Shown in pieces: positions 1-8,148 of a stretch of DNA of 22,550 nt. This DNA is from a virus: IMG/VR virus record IMGVR_UViG_3300042691_004960, positions 1 through 22,550 of that record; one strand, given 5' to 3'. The notes below the pieces were generated by a model. It did not search any database. It was not told the DNA's origin and saw only the letters and a list, made by a program, of their open reading frames with translations. The stretch's first letter is position 1, and every line of letters begins with the position of its first letter. The translations under genes and the position numbers were made by a program.

Positions 1-1056
1 CCCTGCCGCAATGCACCTGAACGTTGCGCGGATCTCATTGTTATCAAGATCTACATCATCTGTAATCGACTGCAGCGCAAACTTGGCAGTCCCCAGCATG
101 TACGTGCTGCCACGATCTAAACTTTCAACCAGCTGATACCGTGCTTCCTTTGCAGCTTCCTGCGCTACGTTATCCTTCTTAGCCTCTGCCTTTGCAAATA
201 CAATTGTTATCACTGCACCAACCGCATACCGTCCAGTGCCGCCAGCCCCCCATCCGTTACTGGTTAACGTAATCCCATTGTTGGCAGTCTCAATATCTCC
301 ATTCTGTTTCCGCTCCTGTACTTCTACATTGATCGGGATAGGATTAAACACCCCGCAGCTGGTCAAACTAGACGGGCTAAACGTCTGGCTAAATCCTGTA
401 CGCCGTACCGCACCATCAATGATTCGGCATACATCGTCAGCCGATGCAGCGCCTACCCTTGACGGATCACTATCATCACCAATCACTCGATCAGCAAACG
501 ATACACGACCGTTGCTGTTGTAATACAGCCATGTCTTTGATGCAGCAAACTCACGCAATGGCAGTTGGCCAAATGCAACACGATCCCAATCGATCGTACG
601 CACTCTCGCCGCACCTACCACAAGCAACAATTGCATGAATTGACTGCTGCCATAACTCCGCACACTGCTCCACACCAGCGACGTTGCAACCCTCACCCCA
701 CCCCTTGGGTTCTGTTTGGTGTTGGTGTAGACCAGATTGATCGGATCGCCATACTGCGCCAGCTCTTGGGAGCTGTTGAACCCAAACCGTGGCGCAAACC
801 GCTGCTCTCTTGTCTGCCGCGGTGATCGGCTACTGGGAAGCGATGGCCGCATCAGCAGCATGCTCGCCACCTGGAACAGGATGCCAACCACCGTCAAAAT
901 GATGGATGTGGTTAGCGGATCACCCCGTAACTCCTGCTGCCGTTCCTCGATGCTCTGGCTGCAGTCACGCTGCACCGCCAGAAAATCAAGGTACTCTTCC
1001 TTGCTTACCCCAAGCTGTTCAATCAGCTGGTGCTCATACGGCAGTAACGGTCTCAT
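1..1056 (-). CDS. Tail hub/tip protein, N-terminal part (gpJ position), runs off the left end
   Basis: The frame is open from ATG at 1056 to base 1, giving 352 codons with no stop, so the gene continues outside the window. Its ATG overlaps the stop of the NlpC/P60-like gene (ATGA). The protein begins MRPLLPYEHQLIEQLG, has a strongly hydrophobic segment at about residues 50-70 (IILTVVGILFQVASMLLM), and then a beta-rich stretch with a YGDPINLVYTNT motif at about 102-113. That motif resembles the G-x-P-I-x-x-V-Y-G segment near the start of many central tail hub proteins. Position directly after the tape measure and gpM/L/K-like genes is where lambda carries I and J, the tail-tip and host-specificity genes. 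The role as tail hub or tip is inferred from order plus this motif. The membrane-like helix is unusual for a rigid tip protein and might be buried or contact the tape measure. Confidence 0.72.
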   Translation of the reverse strand, partial: MRPLLPYEHQLIEQLGVSKEEYLDFLAVQRDCSQSIEERQQELRGDPLTTSIILTVVGILFQVASMLLMRPSLPSSRSPRQTREQRFAPRFGFNSSQELAQYGDPINLVYTNTKQNPRGGVRVATSLVWSSVRSYGSSQFMQLLLVVGAARVRTIDWDRVAFGQLPLREFAASKTWLYYNSNGRVSFADRVIGDDSDPSRVGAASADDVCRIIDGAVRRTGFSQTFSPSSLTSCGVFNPIPINVEVQERKQNGDIETANNGITLTSNGWGAGGTGRYAVGAVITIVFAKAEAKKDNVAQEAAKEARYQLVESLDRGSTYMLGTAKFALQSITDDVDLDNNEIRATFRCIAAG

Positions 1057-1427
1057 CGCATCCGAAAATACTGCCCAACACCACGCGGCATCGGTGCCTG
1101 TCCCACAGTCTGCCCAGCCGTGATAAACATCACCCACCCTTCAATTACCACACCCATTGCCGCACCACCCGTAGACGGAAACAGCAGCACATCACCGCAT
1201 TCCGGCAATTCGACAACCTGACCGTTACGCTCTAAAAACCGCCGCAGCTGTAGCAATGTGAACGTGTCGGACGTGTGCTCTTCATACACCCACTCAAACT
1301 GCTCTGCATAATCTCGTAGCCCCAACCGGCGCCGTACTTCACACACCAGCTGGAAACAATCAGTGCAACCCTCGCCGTCTGATGGCCGCGCACCCCACCG
1401 ATACTGCAAGCCGATCAAATCATTCAT
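1053..1427 (-). CDS. NlpC/P60-like tail-tip peptidase (gpK-like), probably lacking the catalytic His
   Basis: A 124-residue protein with the NlpC/P60 N-terminal signature: Y9-R-W-G12, a loop, then T22-D-C24-F-Q-L-V, where C24 aligns with the nucleophilic cysteine of this papain-like peptidoglycan endopeptidase family. A GDVLLFP segment follows at about residue 78, matching the family's G-D-L-v-f-F strand. The next strand, which normally begins with the catalytic histidine (H-V-G-I), reads A-A-M-G-V-V-I here, so methionine occupies the histidine position. In lambda-type tails gpK helps open the cell wall during DNA entry or assists tip assembly. This copy may be structural only. ATGA overlaps join it to the genes on both sides. 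Family assignment is by motif and position. Confidence 0.75.
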   Translation of the reverse strand: MNDLIGLQYRWGARPSDGEGCTDCFQLVCEVRRRLGLRDYAEQFEWVYEEHTSDTFTLLQLRRFLERNGQVVELPECGDVLLFPSTGGAAMGVVIEGWVMFITAGQTVGQAPMPRGVGQYFRMR

Positions 1428-1891
1428 CGCAGGTACAAGTCTGCATTCAATGGCAGCACCCCTACGTTGTCGCTCGTTAAAGTACGCGCCGGGAAATCAC
1501 TGCCCACACTATCCATTGCTGATCGAAAACGCAACTCTACCGTGTCATCATTAAACCCAGCGCCAGCACCAACGTAGTAATCCTCATACTGGTTGGCAAT
1601 ACCACCCGATGCTGTCAGCCACAGCGTCGTTAGCGTCAATTCACTAAGACGGTTTCCATTGCCTTCTTCGACTAACCTGAGCACCACTTCCAGATTGGGA
1701 AACAGCACCTGCAAAGGGTTGTTGTCACCATTCAGACTGGCCGTTGCACCATTGGCCTGAAACGGCGCAAAGTCATATTTTGCACCGACGTACTGATACT
1801 GCTGCCCTATAAAGTAGTTTTGATACCGATGTCTAGTGCCGGTGCTGGTTTGCAGATTGAACAGCTGCGCGATCCTAATCTGGCTGCTCAT
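1424..1891 (-). CDS. Tail-tip minor protein (gpL position)
   Basis: A 155-residue protein, beta-rich and aromatic-rich, with no membrane segment. It has repeated tyrosines near the N-terminus (HRYQNYFIGQQYQYVG) and ends LPLNADLYLR. I do not recognise a catalytic motif. Its place between the gpM-like and NlpC/P60-like genes is that of lambda L, a distal-tail protein that links the tail tube end to the tip. In lambda gpL binds an iron-sulphur cluster, but no cysteine is visible here, so that feature is absent. Start and stop overlap the neighbours by four bases on each side, consistent with coupled translation in the tail operon. The product name rests on gene order. Confidence 0.68.
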   Translation of the reverse strand: MSSQIRIAQLFNLQTSTGTRHRYQNYFIGQQYQYVGAKYDFAPFQANGATASLNGDNNPLQVLFPNLEVVLRLVEEGNGNRLSELTLTTLWLTASGGIANQYEDYYVGAGAGFNDDTVELRFRSAMDSVGSDFPARTLTSDNVGVLPLNADLYLR

Positions 1892-2283
1892 ACGTTCAGC
1901 TCGCCAATCAGCGTCACAGTTACCGTTGCAATGCCGACTGCATTTTGCGCCCAGTCAATATCCGGCGGCTCGGCATACTCCCACAAGATATTGCTCGGCT
2001 TCCTCAGGTCTGTACGCAGTGGTGTGTCTACACCAGCAAACACCTCAGCTGGTAACGTGAACCGCTCAAATCCACCTTCAACACGCCCATAATGGTTCGT
2101 GATTTGACGCACATCACCTTGTCGCCGGTTGGCAAATGTCAATGACAGCTCATACCCATACGCCTTGTTGCCATAACTACGCTTCACCGTAGTTCCCGCC
2201 ATACTCCGGTACGTCTTGACTGGATACCGGCCCAGACGCATCCGCCGACCGGATGGCTTTACCTGAGGGAACTCGATTGACAT
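1888..2283 (-). CDS. Distal tail protein (gpM-like)
   Basis: A 131-residue protein whose ATG shares a base with the tape measure stop (TGATG). An AGGGA ribosome binding site lies seven bases upstream inside the tape measure gene. The sequence opens with MSIEFPQVKPSGRRMRLGRYP and continues with alternating hydrophobic strands ending VTVTLIGELNV, as expected for a small beta-sandwich tail protein. Length and location directly downstream of the tape measure match lambda gpM, part of the conical tail-tip initiator. No enzymatic motif is visible. Confidence 0.7.
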   Translation of the reverse strand: MSIEFPQVKPSGRRMRLGRYPVKTYRSMAGTTVKRSYGNKAYGYELSLTFANRRQGDVRQITNHYGRVEGGFERFTLPAEVFAGVDTPLRTDLRKPSNILWEYAEPPDIDWAQNAVGIATVTVTLIGELNV

Positions 2284-5200
2284 CAGCGGATCCCTACCCT
2301 GCTACGTGTGCTCGGGCTCTGCTGCAGTCTGTCCAGCGTCATGCTCATCCCACGCTTGGCGCCATCGCTTGCGGCGAGCTTCCTGGTTTCGCGGGCCGAT
2401 GCCTGCAGCTGTTCAACAGTGACATACTCGACTTTGTTGATCGGGTCGTAACCAGTCTCAAAGCTCATATTCAACACCGGTGATCCGTTGCCAGCTGGTG
2501 ATGCACCCATCAATTCACGCATCCGATCGCGGCCTACATCGTCACGCATCTGCATCGCAACAGGAATCCTGCGACCATCCGGCAGCGGTACATACGCTTC
2601 ATTCATCATCCCCTCGCCAAACACTGCCACCTGGGGAGAATTGGCAACACCTCCACGGGAATACGTCCGCAACGGCATCGGGCCACGCGATGACATAACG
2701 CCGCCGTTTGCAAACCCCGTAAACCCTGGCGTGAAACTCAGCCCCGTAGACAAGCCTCCAGCGCCAAATGGCCCAGCTGCGCTGGGATTGAATGCCATCC
2801 CGGGCGCCGATGGAAAGGCAAACATCTTGGCAATACCAATCGCGATATATTGCGCAATCATCGTCTTGGCCGTCTGTATCAGCGCATCAGCCATTCCCTT
2901 AAGGAAGTCGGCAAATACTTCCTTGGCAGACCTGGCACCTGTCACCATGTCAGCAAAGCCCCTACTGGCCAGCTCTGCCGCCTGATCCGCTGCAGCACCC
3001 ACCATCGGATACTTTTGCAGCAACGCATCCAAATCTGCCTTCTGCTGCTCCAGCGGGTTATACGCTGATGGTGACATTACATCCAACGTAAGCGCCTGCA
3101 TCATCCGCACACGTTCGGCGATCAGATCATTGATCTCCTGTTCTTCTCGTTTCTGCAGAACCAGCAGGGCGCGATTCTTTTCGGTTTCAATTCGAGCCTT
3201 TTCTTTGTCGATGTTTTGATTAATCCCTAGCTGTTTCAGTTCTTCCTGTATCGCCAGCAGGTCAGTCTCCTGTTGCTTTGCCTTGTCGATAATCTCATTA
3301 CGCTCAAACGCATATTCCAGCCGCTGACGATCAATCTCTGTCGTAGCACCCGACAACTCGATTTCTTTTTCCAGCTCCGTGATGCTCTTGGTTCGTGCTT
3401 CGACGAACTCTTCTAGGCGTTTGTTGGCTTCGGCTTGTTTCTGTTGCAGATCCTCGGCAGCCTTCGCCTCGGCCTGAAGCGTGGATGCAAAATCATCTAG
3501 GCCCGCACCAGGGCCAGTGCCGGCGATCTCACTGAACACCCGTCGAGCATTTGCCTTGCGCTCTGGTAGCGCCTTGATGCCGCTCCGTTCGTAATCTCGA
3601 TCAAACACCACCGCCGCTTCCTCCGGCGTGGTAGCGCGCCGCAGCGACGCCAGCGCCCGCGACTCAGGGCCCAGCAGCTCGCTCACCATGAACCGCAGCT
3701 GGGTCTGCAGGTTGCCAGCCGCAGCGGGGCCGCCAGCGAACCGCACTAGGTCGGTTTGCCTGCTACCGGTCCACTGAGCCAGGCCATAGCCGCCCACTCC
3801 ACGGGGTAGCCCGACTGCGCCACCTTCGTTGATTCGAGGATTGAGGCCTGATTCTCGAATCAGGTTGCCCACGATCCCGGCAGCCTGCGCTGGCGTCAGG
3901 TTCAGGGCCGACTGCAGCGACTTGGCAATCTGCGCGCCGATGGATTCAGCGGCTCTCTCGGTGGCCGCCCGCCCTGCCGATCCGCCAGCACCTGCCCCAC
4001 CACCACCAGCAGCGCCGGGTAGTGCGGGTGCGGGTGGAGCACCGGGGAGGGTGCCGGGAGCCTGAGGCACGAATGGCGCAGCACCAGCCACAGGCCGGCC
4101 CGTCGCCGTGTCGTAGGTGATCCCGCCCACGGTGTAGGTGTTCGGCACGCCTGCCGCCTGCAGCCGCTGCTGACCCGTCTGCATTGCGCTGACAGCTGCA
4201 TCCCCCACATTGATTCCCGCCGAGGCCAGGATTGCCATGAACGGGTTGGAGTAGTTGATCATGTTGGAGATGGTCTGCTGCCATCTCGACTGCACGAAAT
4301 CAAACGCCGCAGAGAACACGTTGCCGATCGTGGTAGAGACGCTCTGCATCGCGCCTGCCAGCCACTGGCCGTCAACGCCGATGGCGCGCAGGGCCTCGCC
4401 AGCGCGATCGCGCGCCCAGCCAAACATCGTTGCGAAGCTGTTGGCGATGTTCTGCACACCCTTGGCCAGGAATTGACCCATCGCCGTAGCCGCATCGGTG
4501 ATGCGCTTGAACGATGCCTGCGCGTCAGCGGCGATTGATCCCCAGAACAGCTTGAACCGCTCGGGGTAGGTGTTGACAAACTCCCTGAACGGCTCGATGA
4601 ACTTGTAGGCCGCTGCCGTGGCCGCGATGATACCGGCTGCGGCCAGTACCCAGGGATTGGCCAGCACGGCGAGGTTCAGGCCGGTCTGCGCTGCAGTGGC
4701 GGCGCCTGTTGACGCGGCATAGGCCTGCATGGCCTTCGTTGCAGCGCTGATCCCGCCAATGGCGCTCATCGCCGTGGTCAGGCCGAGAACGGCAACACCG
4801 GCAACGGCCGCGGCGGCTCCAACCTGCTTGATCGGCTCTGGCAGTTTGCTGGTCTGCTCCAGTATTCCGGTTGCCGCCTTAGTGAGCGCGATGGTAATTG
4901 GCAGCAGCGATTGCCCGAACTGAATTTGCAGCTCCTGCCCCGCAATCTGCAGGTTGCGGAACTGCTGCGCCGGGCCTTTCATCGCCTCAGCCAGCTTGGG
5001 GGCGCCGTCGCGCTCGATCCGCCCGAGAGCAGTCAGCACGATGTCGCCGGTGATCCTGCCCTCTTTCGCAAGCTCGCGGATCTGGCCGATCGGCACGCCC
5101 ATCACCTCGGCGATGCCCTGCACCACCGCCGGGGTCTGCTCAAATACGCTGTTCAGTTCTTCGCCGCGCAGGACGCCGGTGCCGAGCGCCTGGCTCAGCT

Positions 5201-5888
5201 GCAGAAACGCCGCGCTGGCCTCAGCCGACGTGGTGCCGCTCAGCTTCGCTGCCGTGTTGAATCCGTTGTAGACCGTGCTGATCTCCTCCAGCGTTAGCCC
5301 AACCGGCCGCAGCCTGGCGTAAATCTGGGCGAACTCTTGATTGGTCTGCGTCTGCGCAGTGCCGAACCTCTGCGCGGCTGCAGTAGCAGTGGCCTGTACC
5401 CGGCTGTAATCGTCGAGCCCCTGTGACAGCGACCTCAACCGCCGCTCTGACTCCTCACTCGCCACCACGGCGCTGAGTGATCCGCCGATGGCCCTGCCGG
5501 CGCCGATGGTGGCCAGGCTGCCGGCGAGGCCCGCTGCCAGCCTGCGGCCCAGCGAATCACCCGCCGCTGCCGCCGTCCCATCCAGCCCCCGCAGCTTCCC
5601 TTCCAGCTTCTGGATCTCCGCCCCGTACCGCTGAAACTCGCGGCTGCCGATCTTGGCCTGTTCTTGCAGGCCGCGGAATGCGCCGATGCTGCTGCGGATG
5701 CCGGCGATCGTGTTGTCATTGGCGCGGGCGAACTGGAACGTCGCGGCCCGCAGGGTGCTGATCTCGCGTGCTGTGGTCTGACTGTTCTTGCCCAGATCCT
5801 GCAGCGACTTCTTCACCCGGTCGATATTCCCGCCGCCTTTCACCTCGGCCGACAGCCGGATGGCGGTATCCAAGCTCATCCGGCTCAT
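2283..5888 (-). CDS. Tail tape measure protein with internal lysozyme domain
   Basis: A 1201-residue protein, the longest in the window, as usual for the ruler that sets tail length and travels into the cell with the DNA. Domain order: basic coiled N-terminus (1-125); tape-measure N-terminal region with the LRGEELNSVFEQTPAV motif at about 240-255; hydrophobic Ala/Gly/Val helices at about 330-440; a Pro/Gly/Ala linker at about 605-645; a phage tail lysozyme-like domain at about 646-790 with NLIRESGLNP (probable catalytic Glu) and YGLAQWTG; a charged coiled coil at about 795-935; and a C-terminal segment with FANGGV and GEGMMNEAYVPLPDGRRI, typical of lambda-family tape measures. Its ATG overlaps the gpT stop (ATGA). 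The lysozyme domain probably opens peptidoglycan locally at infection. Confidence 0.95.
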   Translation of the reverse strand: MSRMSLDTAIRLSAEVKGGGNIDRVKKSLQDLGKNSQTTAREISTLRAATFQFARANDNTIAGIRSSIGAFRGLQEQAKIGSREFQRYGAEIQKLEGKLRGLDGTAAAAGDSLGRRLAAGLAGSLATIGAGRAIGGSLSAVVASEESERRLRSLSQGLDDYSRVQATATAAAQRFGTAQTQTNQEFAQIYARLRPVGLTLEEISTVYNGFNTAAKLSGTTSAEASAAFLQLSQALGTGVLRGEELNSVFEQTPAVVQGIAEVMGVPIGQIRELAKEGRITGDIVLTALGRIERDGAPKLAEAMKGPAQQFRNLQIAGQELQIQFGQSLLPITIALTKAATGILEQTSKLPEPIKQVGAAAAVAGVAVLGLTTAMSAIGGISAATKAMQAYAASTGAATAAQTGLNLAVLANPWVLAAAGIIAATAAAYKFIEPFREFVNTYPERFKLFWGSIAADAQASFKRITDAATAMGQFLAKGVQNIANSFATMFGWARDRAGEALRAIGVDGQWLAGAMQSVSTTIGNVFSAAFDFVQSRWQQTISNMINYSNPFMAILASAGINVGDAAVSAMQTGQQRLQAAGVPNTYTVGGITYDTATGRPVAGAAPFVPQAPGTLPGAPPAPALPGAAGGGGAGAGGSAGRAATERAAESIGAQIAKSLQSALNLTPAQAAGIVGNLIRESGLNPRINEGGAVGLPRGVGGYGLAQWTGSRQTDLVRFAGGPAAAGNLQTQLRFMVSELLGPESRALASLRRATTPEEAAVVFDRDYERSGIKALPERKANARRVFSEIAGTGPGAGLDDFASTLQAEAKAAEDLQQKQAEANKRLEEFVEARTKSITELEKEIELSGATTEIDRQRLEYAFERNEIIDKAKQQETDLLAIQEELKQLGINQNIDKEKARIETEKNRALLVLQKREEQEINDLIAERVRMMQALTLDVMSPSAYNPLEQQKADLDALLQKYPMVGAAADQAAELASRGFADMVTGARSAKEVFADFLKGMADALIQTAKTMIAQYIAIGIAKMFAFPSAPGMAFNPSAAGPFGAGGLSTGLSFTPGFTGFANGGVMSSRGPMPLRTYSRGGVANSPQVAVFGEGMMNEAYVPLPDGRRIPVAMQMRDDVGRDRMRELMGASPAGNGSPVLNMSFETGYDPINKVEYVTVEQLQASARETRKLAASDGAKRGMSMTLDRLQQSPSTRSRVGIR

Positions 5889-6319
5889 GTCGCCCCGCTC
5901 GCCCTGGCCTGCTTCAGTCTAAAAGCCGCCAAATACTCCCTTTCCATCAACCGTAAATCCTCCAATATCCACACCCGATCGCCGCGCTTCACTTCCTCGT
6001 CTTTAGCCATCATTATGAATACGCCATAATCCAACCCGTACGGGCCATTCATCCCTACACGCCACTGCGTTTGCAGACGCATAAACCATCCCAATGCCTC
6101 TGCATTCGTCGCCAACACGCCAAACGTTTTCGGCATATCATCTACTGGCGCCGGGGCACTGCCGAAAAACACCTCTCGCGCTTCGGCAGCATCATCGCCC
6201 TCCCCCTCATCATCTGCGGCGCCGGCCAGATACCGCGCCGCATCAATCAGTTTTTTGCCCGCAGCCCTCCAGCCTTCGCTGCACTCTTCTCGCTCGGCTT
6301 CCCTAAACTCTCGCGCCAC
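5885..6319 (-). CDS. Tail assembly chaperone, gpT-like part (DUF1799 family), made by -1 frameshift from gpG
   Basis: The frame is open from a GTG at 6319 (144 residues), but there is no convincing ribosome binding site before that GTG. The useful part begins after the slippery site at about 6250 (KKLIDAARYL onward). The C-terminal half carries the DUF1799 signature: WFMRLQTQWRVG, then GPYGLDYGVF, then EDLRLMEREYL. In lambda the G-T fusion, produced by ribosomal -1 slippage, binds both tape measure and tail tube protein and loads the tube around the ruler. The adjacent A AAA AAC site and stem show the same arrangement, so this reading frame is probably never translated alone. Confidence 0.88.
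   Translation of the reverse strand: MAREFREAEREECSEGWRAAGKKLIDAARYLAGAADDEGEGDDAAEAREVFFGSAPAPVDDMPKTFGVLATNAEALGWFMRLQTQWRVGMNGPYGLDYGVFIMMAKDEEVKRGDRVWILEDLRLMEREYLAAFRLKQARASGAT
6216..6256 (-). promoter_or_regulatory. Programmed -1 frameshift signal: slippery heptamer plus stem-loop
   Basis: Read on the minus strand, the heptamer A AAA AAC spans 6256-6250 in the gpG frame and is followed at once by the gpG stop TGA (6249-6247). After an 8-base spacer, GCGGCGC (6241-6235) pairs perfectly with GCGCCGC (6222-6216) around a 12-base loop, which can form two further GG:CC pairs. Slippage of both tRNAs by one base turns AAA AAC into AAA AAA and reads CTG ATT GAT onward, which is exactly the gpT frame. 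Heptamer, spacer length, GC-rich stem and gene context all fit known -1 sites. Confidence 0.92.
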
Positions 6320-6708
6320 GCTTGATAAATCGCCTGCGCGGCACCCTGCACCCGATACATCTTCGACTTGCTCGCATCACTGAACTCCACCGGCTCGCCA
6401 TCCTGGCCCACTACCTCATCACCCCAGCCGCACAGCACCTCATCCGCCAGATCCTCATACGTGCACGGCAGCGGCTCGGCAAACGCTGGCTTCTCTGGAT
6501 CATCCTTGCTGAACCCCTGCAGCAGCTCCAGCCGGTGACGAATTGCCAGCACCATCTGCGCTTCCTGCGCCTGCAGTGCATCACAATCCTCTTCGTCCAG
6601 CACCCGGAAATGTGCCGTGAACCGATACGGTTTTTTCACGCCACCCTTGGCCGGTAAATCAACACTCACCGGCCACTCAATAAACTCAGGCTGATACAGA
6701 TGGAACAT
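6247..6708 (-). CDS. Tail assembly chaperone, gpG-like part
   Basis: A 153-residue protein located between tail tube and tape measure, the fixed position of gpG. It is acidic in the middle (CDALQAQEAQ, KDDPEKPAFAEPLPC) and ends with a lysine/alanine-rich tail, GGLRAKN. Its last two sense codons, AAA AAC, are the slippery site, and the TGA stop follows directly. Ribosomes that slip back one base continue into the gpT frame. The free gpG and the fused gpGT are needed in a set ratio for tail assembly in lambda. The start ATG at 6708 has no obvious ribosome binding site, and a 74-base AT-richer gap separates it from the tail tube gene. Confidence 0.85.
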   Translation of the reverse strand: MFHLYQPEFIEWPVSVDLPAKGGVKKPYRFTAHFRVLDEEDCDALQAQEAQMVLAIRHRLELLQGFSKDDPEKPAFAEPLPCTYEDLADEVLCGWGDEVVGQDGEPVEFSDASKSKMYRVQGAAQAIYQAWRESLGKPSEKSAAKAGGLRAKN

Positions 6709-6782
6709 GGGACTAAATCAGGGGAATGGAAATAAATGGGTTGTAACTTAAGGTCAGATCTCCCAGTCTTGGTGTTTCATCA

Positions 6783-7964
6783 TCAGAAGAACACCAGCCG
6801 GGTTTCGTCGTTCTGGGTCTTGGGCAGTGCCGTAAACGGAATGCCCATCATGTCGATACCATCCGAATCAGGGAAACTCAGATCACCACTGATCTGAGTG
6901 TTCGGCATAAACAGAATCGAACTGTTGCCAGATACAGTGCCTTGCTGCACAACAAACACACCATCGCTCGCGCCGCTATTATCCGCTGCGCTGCTAAAAT
7001 AGTTCTTCGTCGCAACAGCTGGATTCTCAATCGTCAACGTACCATTCGGATTCGGCCTGTCCGTTATCCGCGCCTGCGGTGTGCAGTTGATCAAACTCCT
7101 GAAACTTACGCTATTTGCCCAGTCAAACGTAAACCCTTCACTGCACGGTCCATACCCCTGGAACTGCAGCGATTTCGTATGGCTCGGAGTCACAGGCAGC
7201 GGCTCGGCCTGTGCTCCATAACTGAACGATTCACTCGTCTTCGCAACCGGTGTCTGATAACGCCCTACACCAGTAATCGTGAACGTTCCATACTGGTTCA
7301 GCGGTGCACTCAATGCAGGGCTGCCACGAAATCCAACAATCCGGTGCACATTCGCATCCTTCACGCACACCAGCGTCGCGCTTGAATTGGCGCCAAATGT
7401 CGAAATCGGCTGATACACCGATCGAGCTGAAATCCGATACTGACTATCACCGCCGCCGGTAAACGCTGCAGTAGTCGGCAGCACCGTCACAACCCTGGTG
7501 CTGCCATTGTGTGCAACGATGATCCCCTTGTGGCCGCTGCCAGTCCCGCTGGTGATCTCAATCGGAAACCCCACATACGCATCGCTCGCAGGATTGCTGC
7601 CGCCAAGATCCGCCAGCGTTAAGCTCCCGGCACCGCCAGCAGTCGCAGCGCCGGTAATCTCAACGCCCAGCGTCTCATTCTTCCCGCTCGCCAGCAGCAA
7701 TGGCGCAAATCGTGGCGCAGTCGCAGCAGTTCCAGAACCGGACCACTCAAAGGTAATCGTCACCGCCACATGCTCATTGGTCAGCGGTGCACGATCAGCA
7801 CCCAAAAACCCCTTAAGCAGGTTCCGCTGCACACGATCACCCGTGATCGGATTCACCTCAATACTCACCACCTTCACCGCATCGGATGCGGTAGGCGTTG
7901 AATCGGTGCCGTAAGTGCTCTCGGTCTTGGCAAGAATGAAGCTATTGCGGATCAACAGGCCCAT
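6783..7964 (-). CDS. Major tail tube protein with an inserted beta domain
   Basis: A 393-residue protein. Its N-terminus (KTESTYGTDSTPTASDAVKV, then a conserved L-x-x-x-F-L-G-A-D-R and the GSGTAATAPRFAPLL stretch at about 77-91) is typical of siphophage tail tube proteins, which stack as hexameric rings around the tape measure. Residues about 113-180 form an extra module (YVGFPIEI, GTGSGHKG, HNGSTRVVTV) of a kind inserted in several phage structural proteins and probably displayed on the tube surface. The C-terminal part resumes the tube fold and ends DETRLVFF. ATG at 7964 shares a base with the stop of the short upstream gene, and GGAG lies eight bases before it. It is followed by a 74-base gap before gpG. 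Confidence 0.88.
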   Translation of the reverse strand: MGLLIRNSFILAKTESTYGTDSTPTASDAVKVVSIEVNPITGDRVQRNLLKGFLGADRAPLTNEHVAVTITFEWSGSGTAATAPRFAPLLLASGKNETLGVEITGAATAGGAGSLTLADLGGSNPASDAYVGFPIEITSGTGSGHKGIIVAHNGSTRVVTVLPTTAAFTGGGDSQYRISARSVYQPISTFGANSSATLVCVKDANVHRIVGFRGSPALSAPLNQYGTFTITGVGRYQTPVAKTSESFSYGAQAEPLPVTPSHTKSLQFQGYGPCSEGFTFDWANSVSFRSLINCTPQARITDRPNPNGTLTIENPAVATKNYFSSAADNSGASDGVFVVQQGTVSGNSSILFMPNTQISGDLSFPDSDGIDMMGIPFTALPKTQNDETRLVFF

Positions 7965-8119
7965 CAGTTTTTCTCCGTGGTCTTAATGGTCGGGGCCTTC
8001 GCAGCAGGCTTGGCCTCGGCTTCGGGCAGTGCCTCACCCTCGGGACGCATCACGCCATCAGCACCGCAGACGTATCGCCCGCTGATGCCGTGGTTCATTG
8101 GGTAGAAAGGTTCGCCCAT
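7964..8119 (-). CDS. Small 51-residue tail-module protein of unknown function
   Basis: A short open frame between tail terminator and tail tube genes: MGEPFYPMNHGISGRYVCG at the start, then an Ala/Glu/Lys/Pro-rich tail ending IKTTEKN. Its TGA overlaps the tail tube ATG, so it fits the coupled-translation pattern of the operon. The compact aromatic N-terminus with one cysteine followed by a flexible charged tail suggests a small binding peptide rather than an enzyme. I do not recognise a family. Without it there would be an unexplained 184-base gap. Confidence 0.65.
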   Translation of the reverse strand: MGEPFYPMNHGISGRYVCGADGVMRPEGEALPEAEAKPAAKAPTIKTTEKN

Positions 8120-8148
8120 CCCTAGCTAGTGCCGGATCTACCCTCAGC

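Noticed and set aside
4404-4411. GCGATCGC, the HIP1 palindrome common in many cyanobacteria
   Set aside because: Only one convincing copy was noticed, inside the tape measure gene in GC-rich sequence, so it says little about the host.
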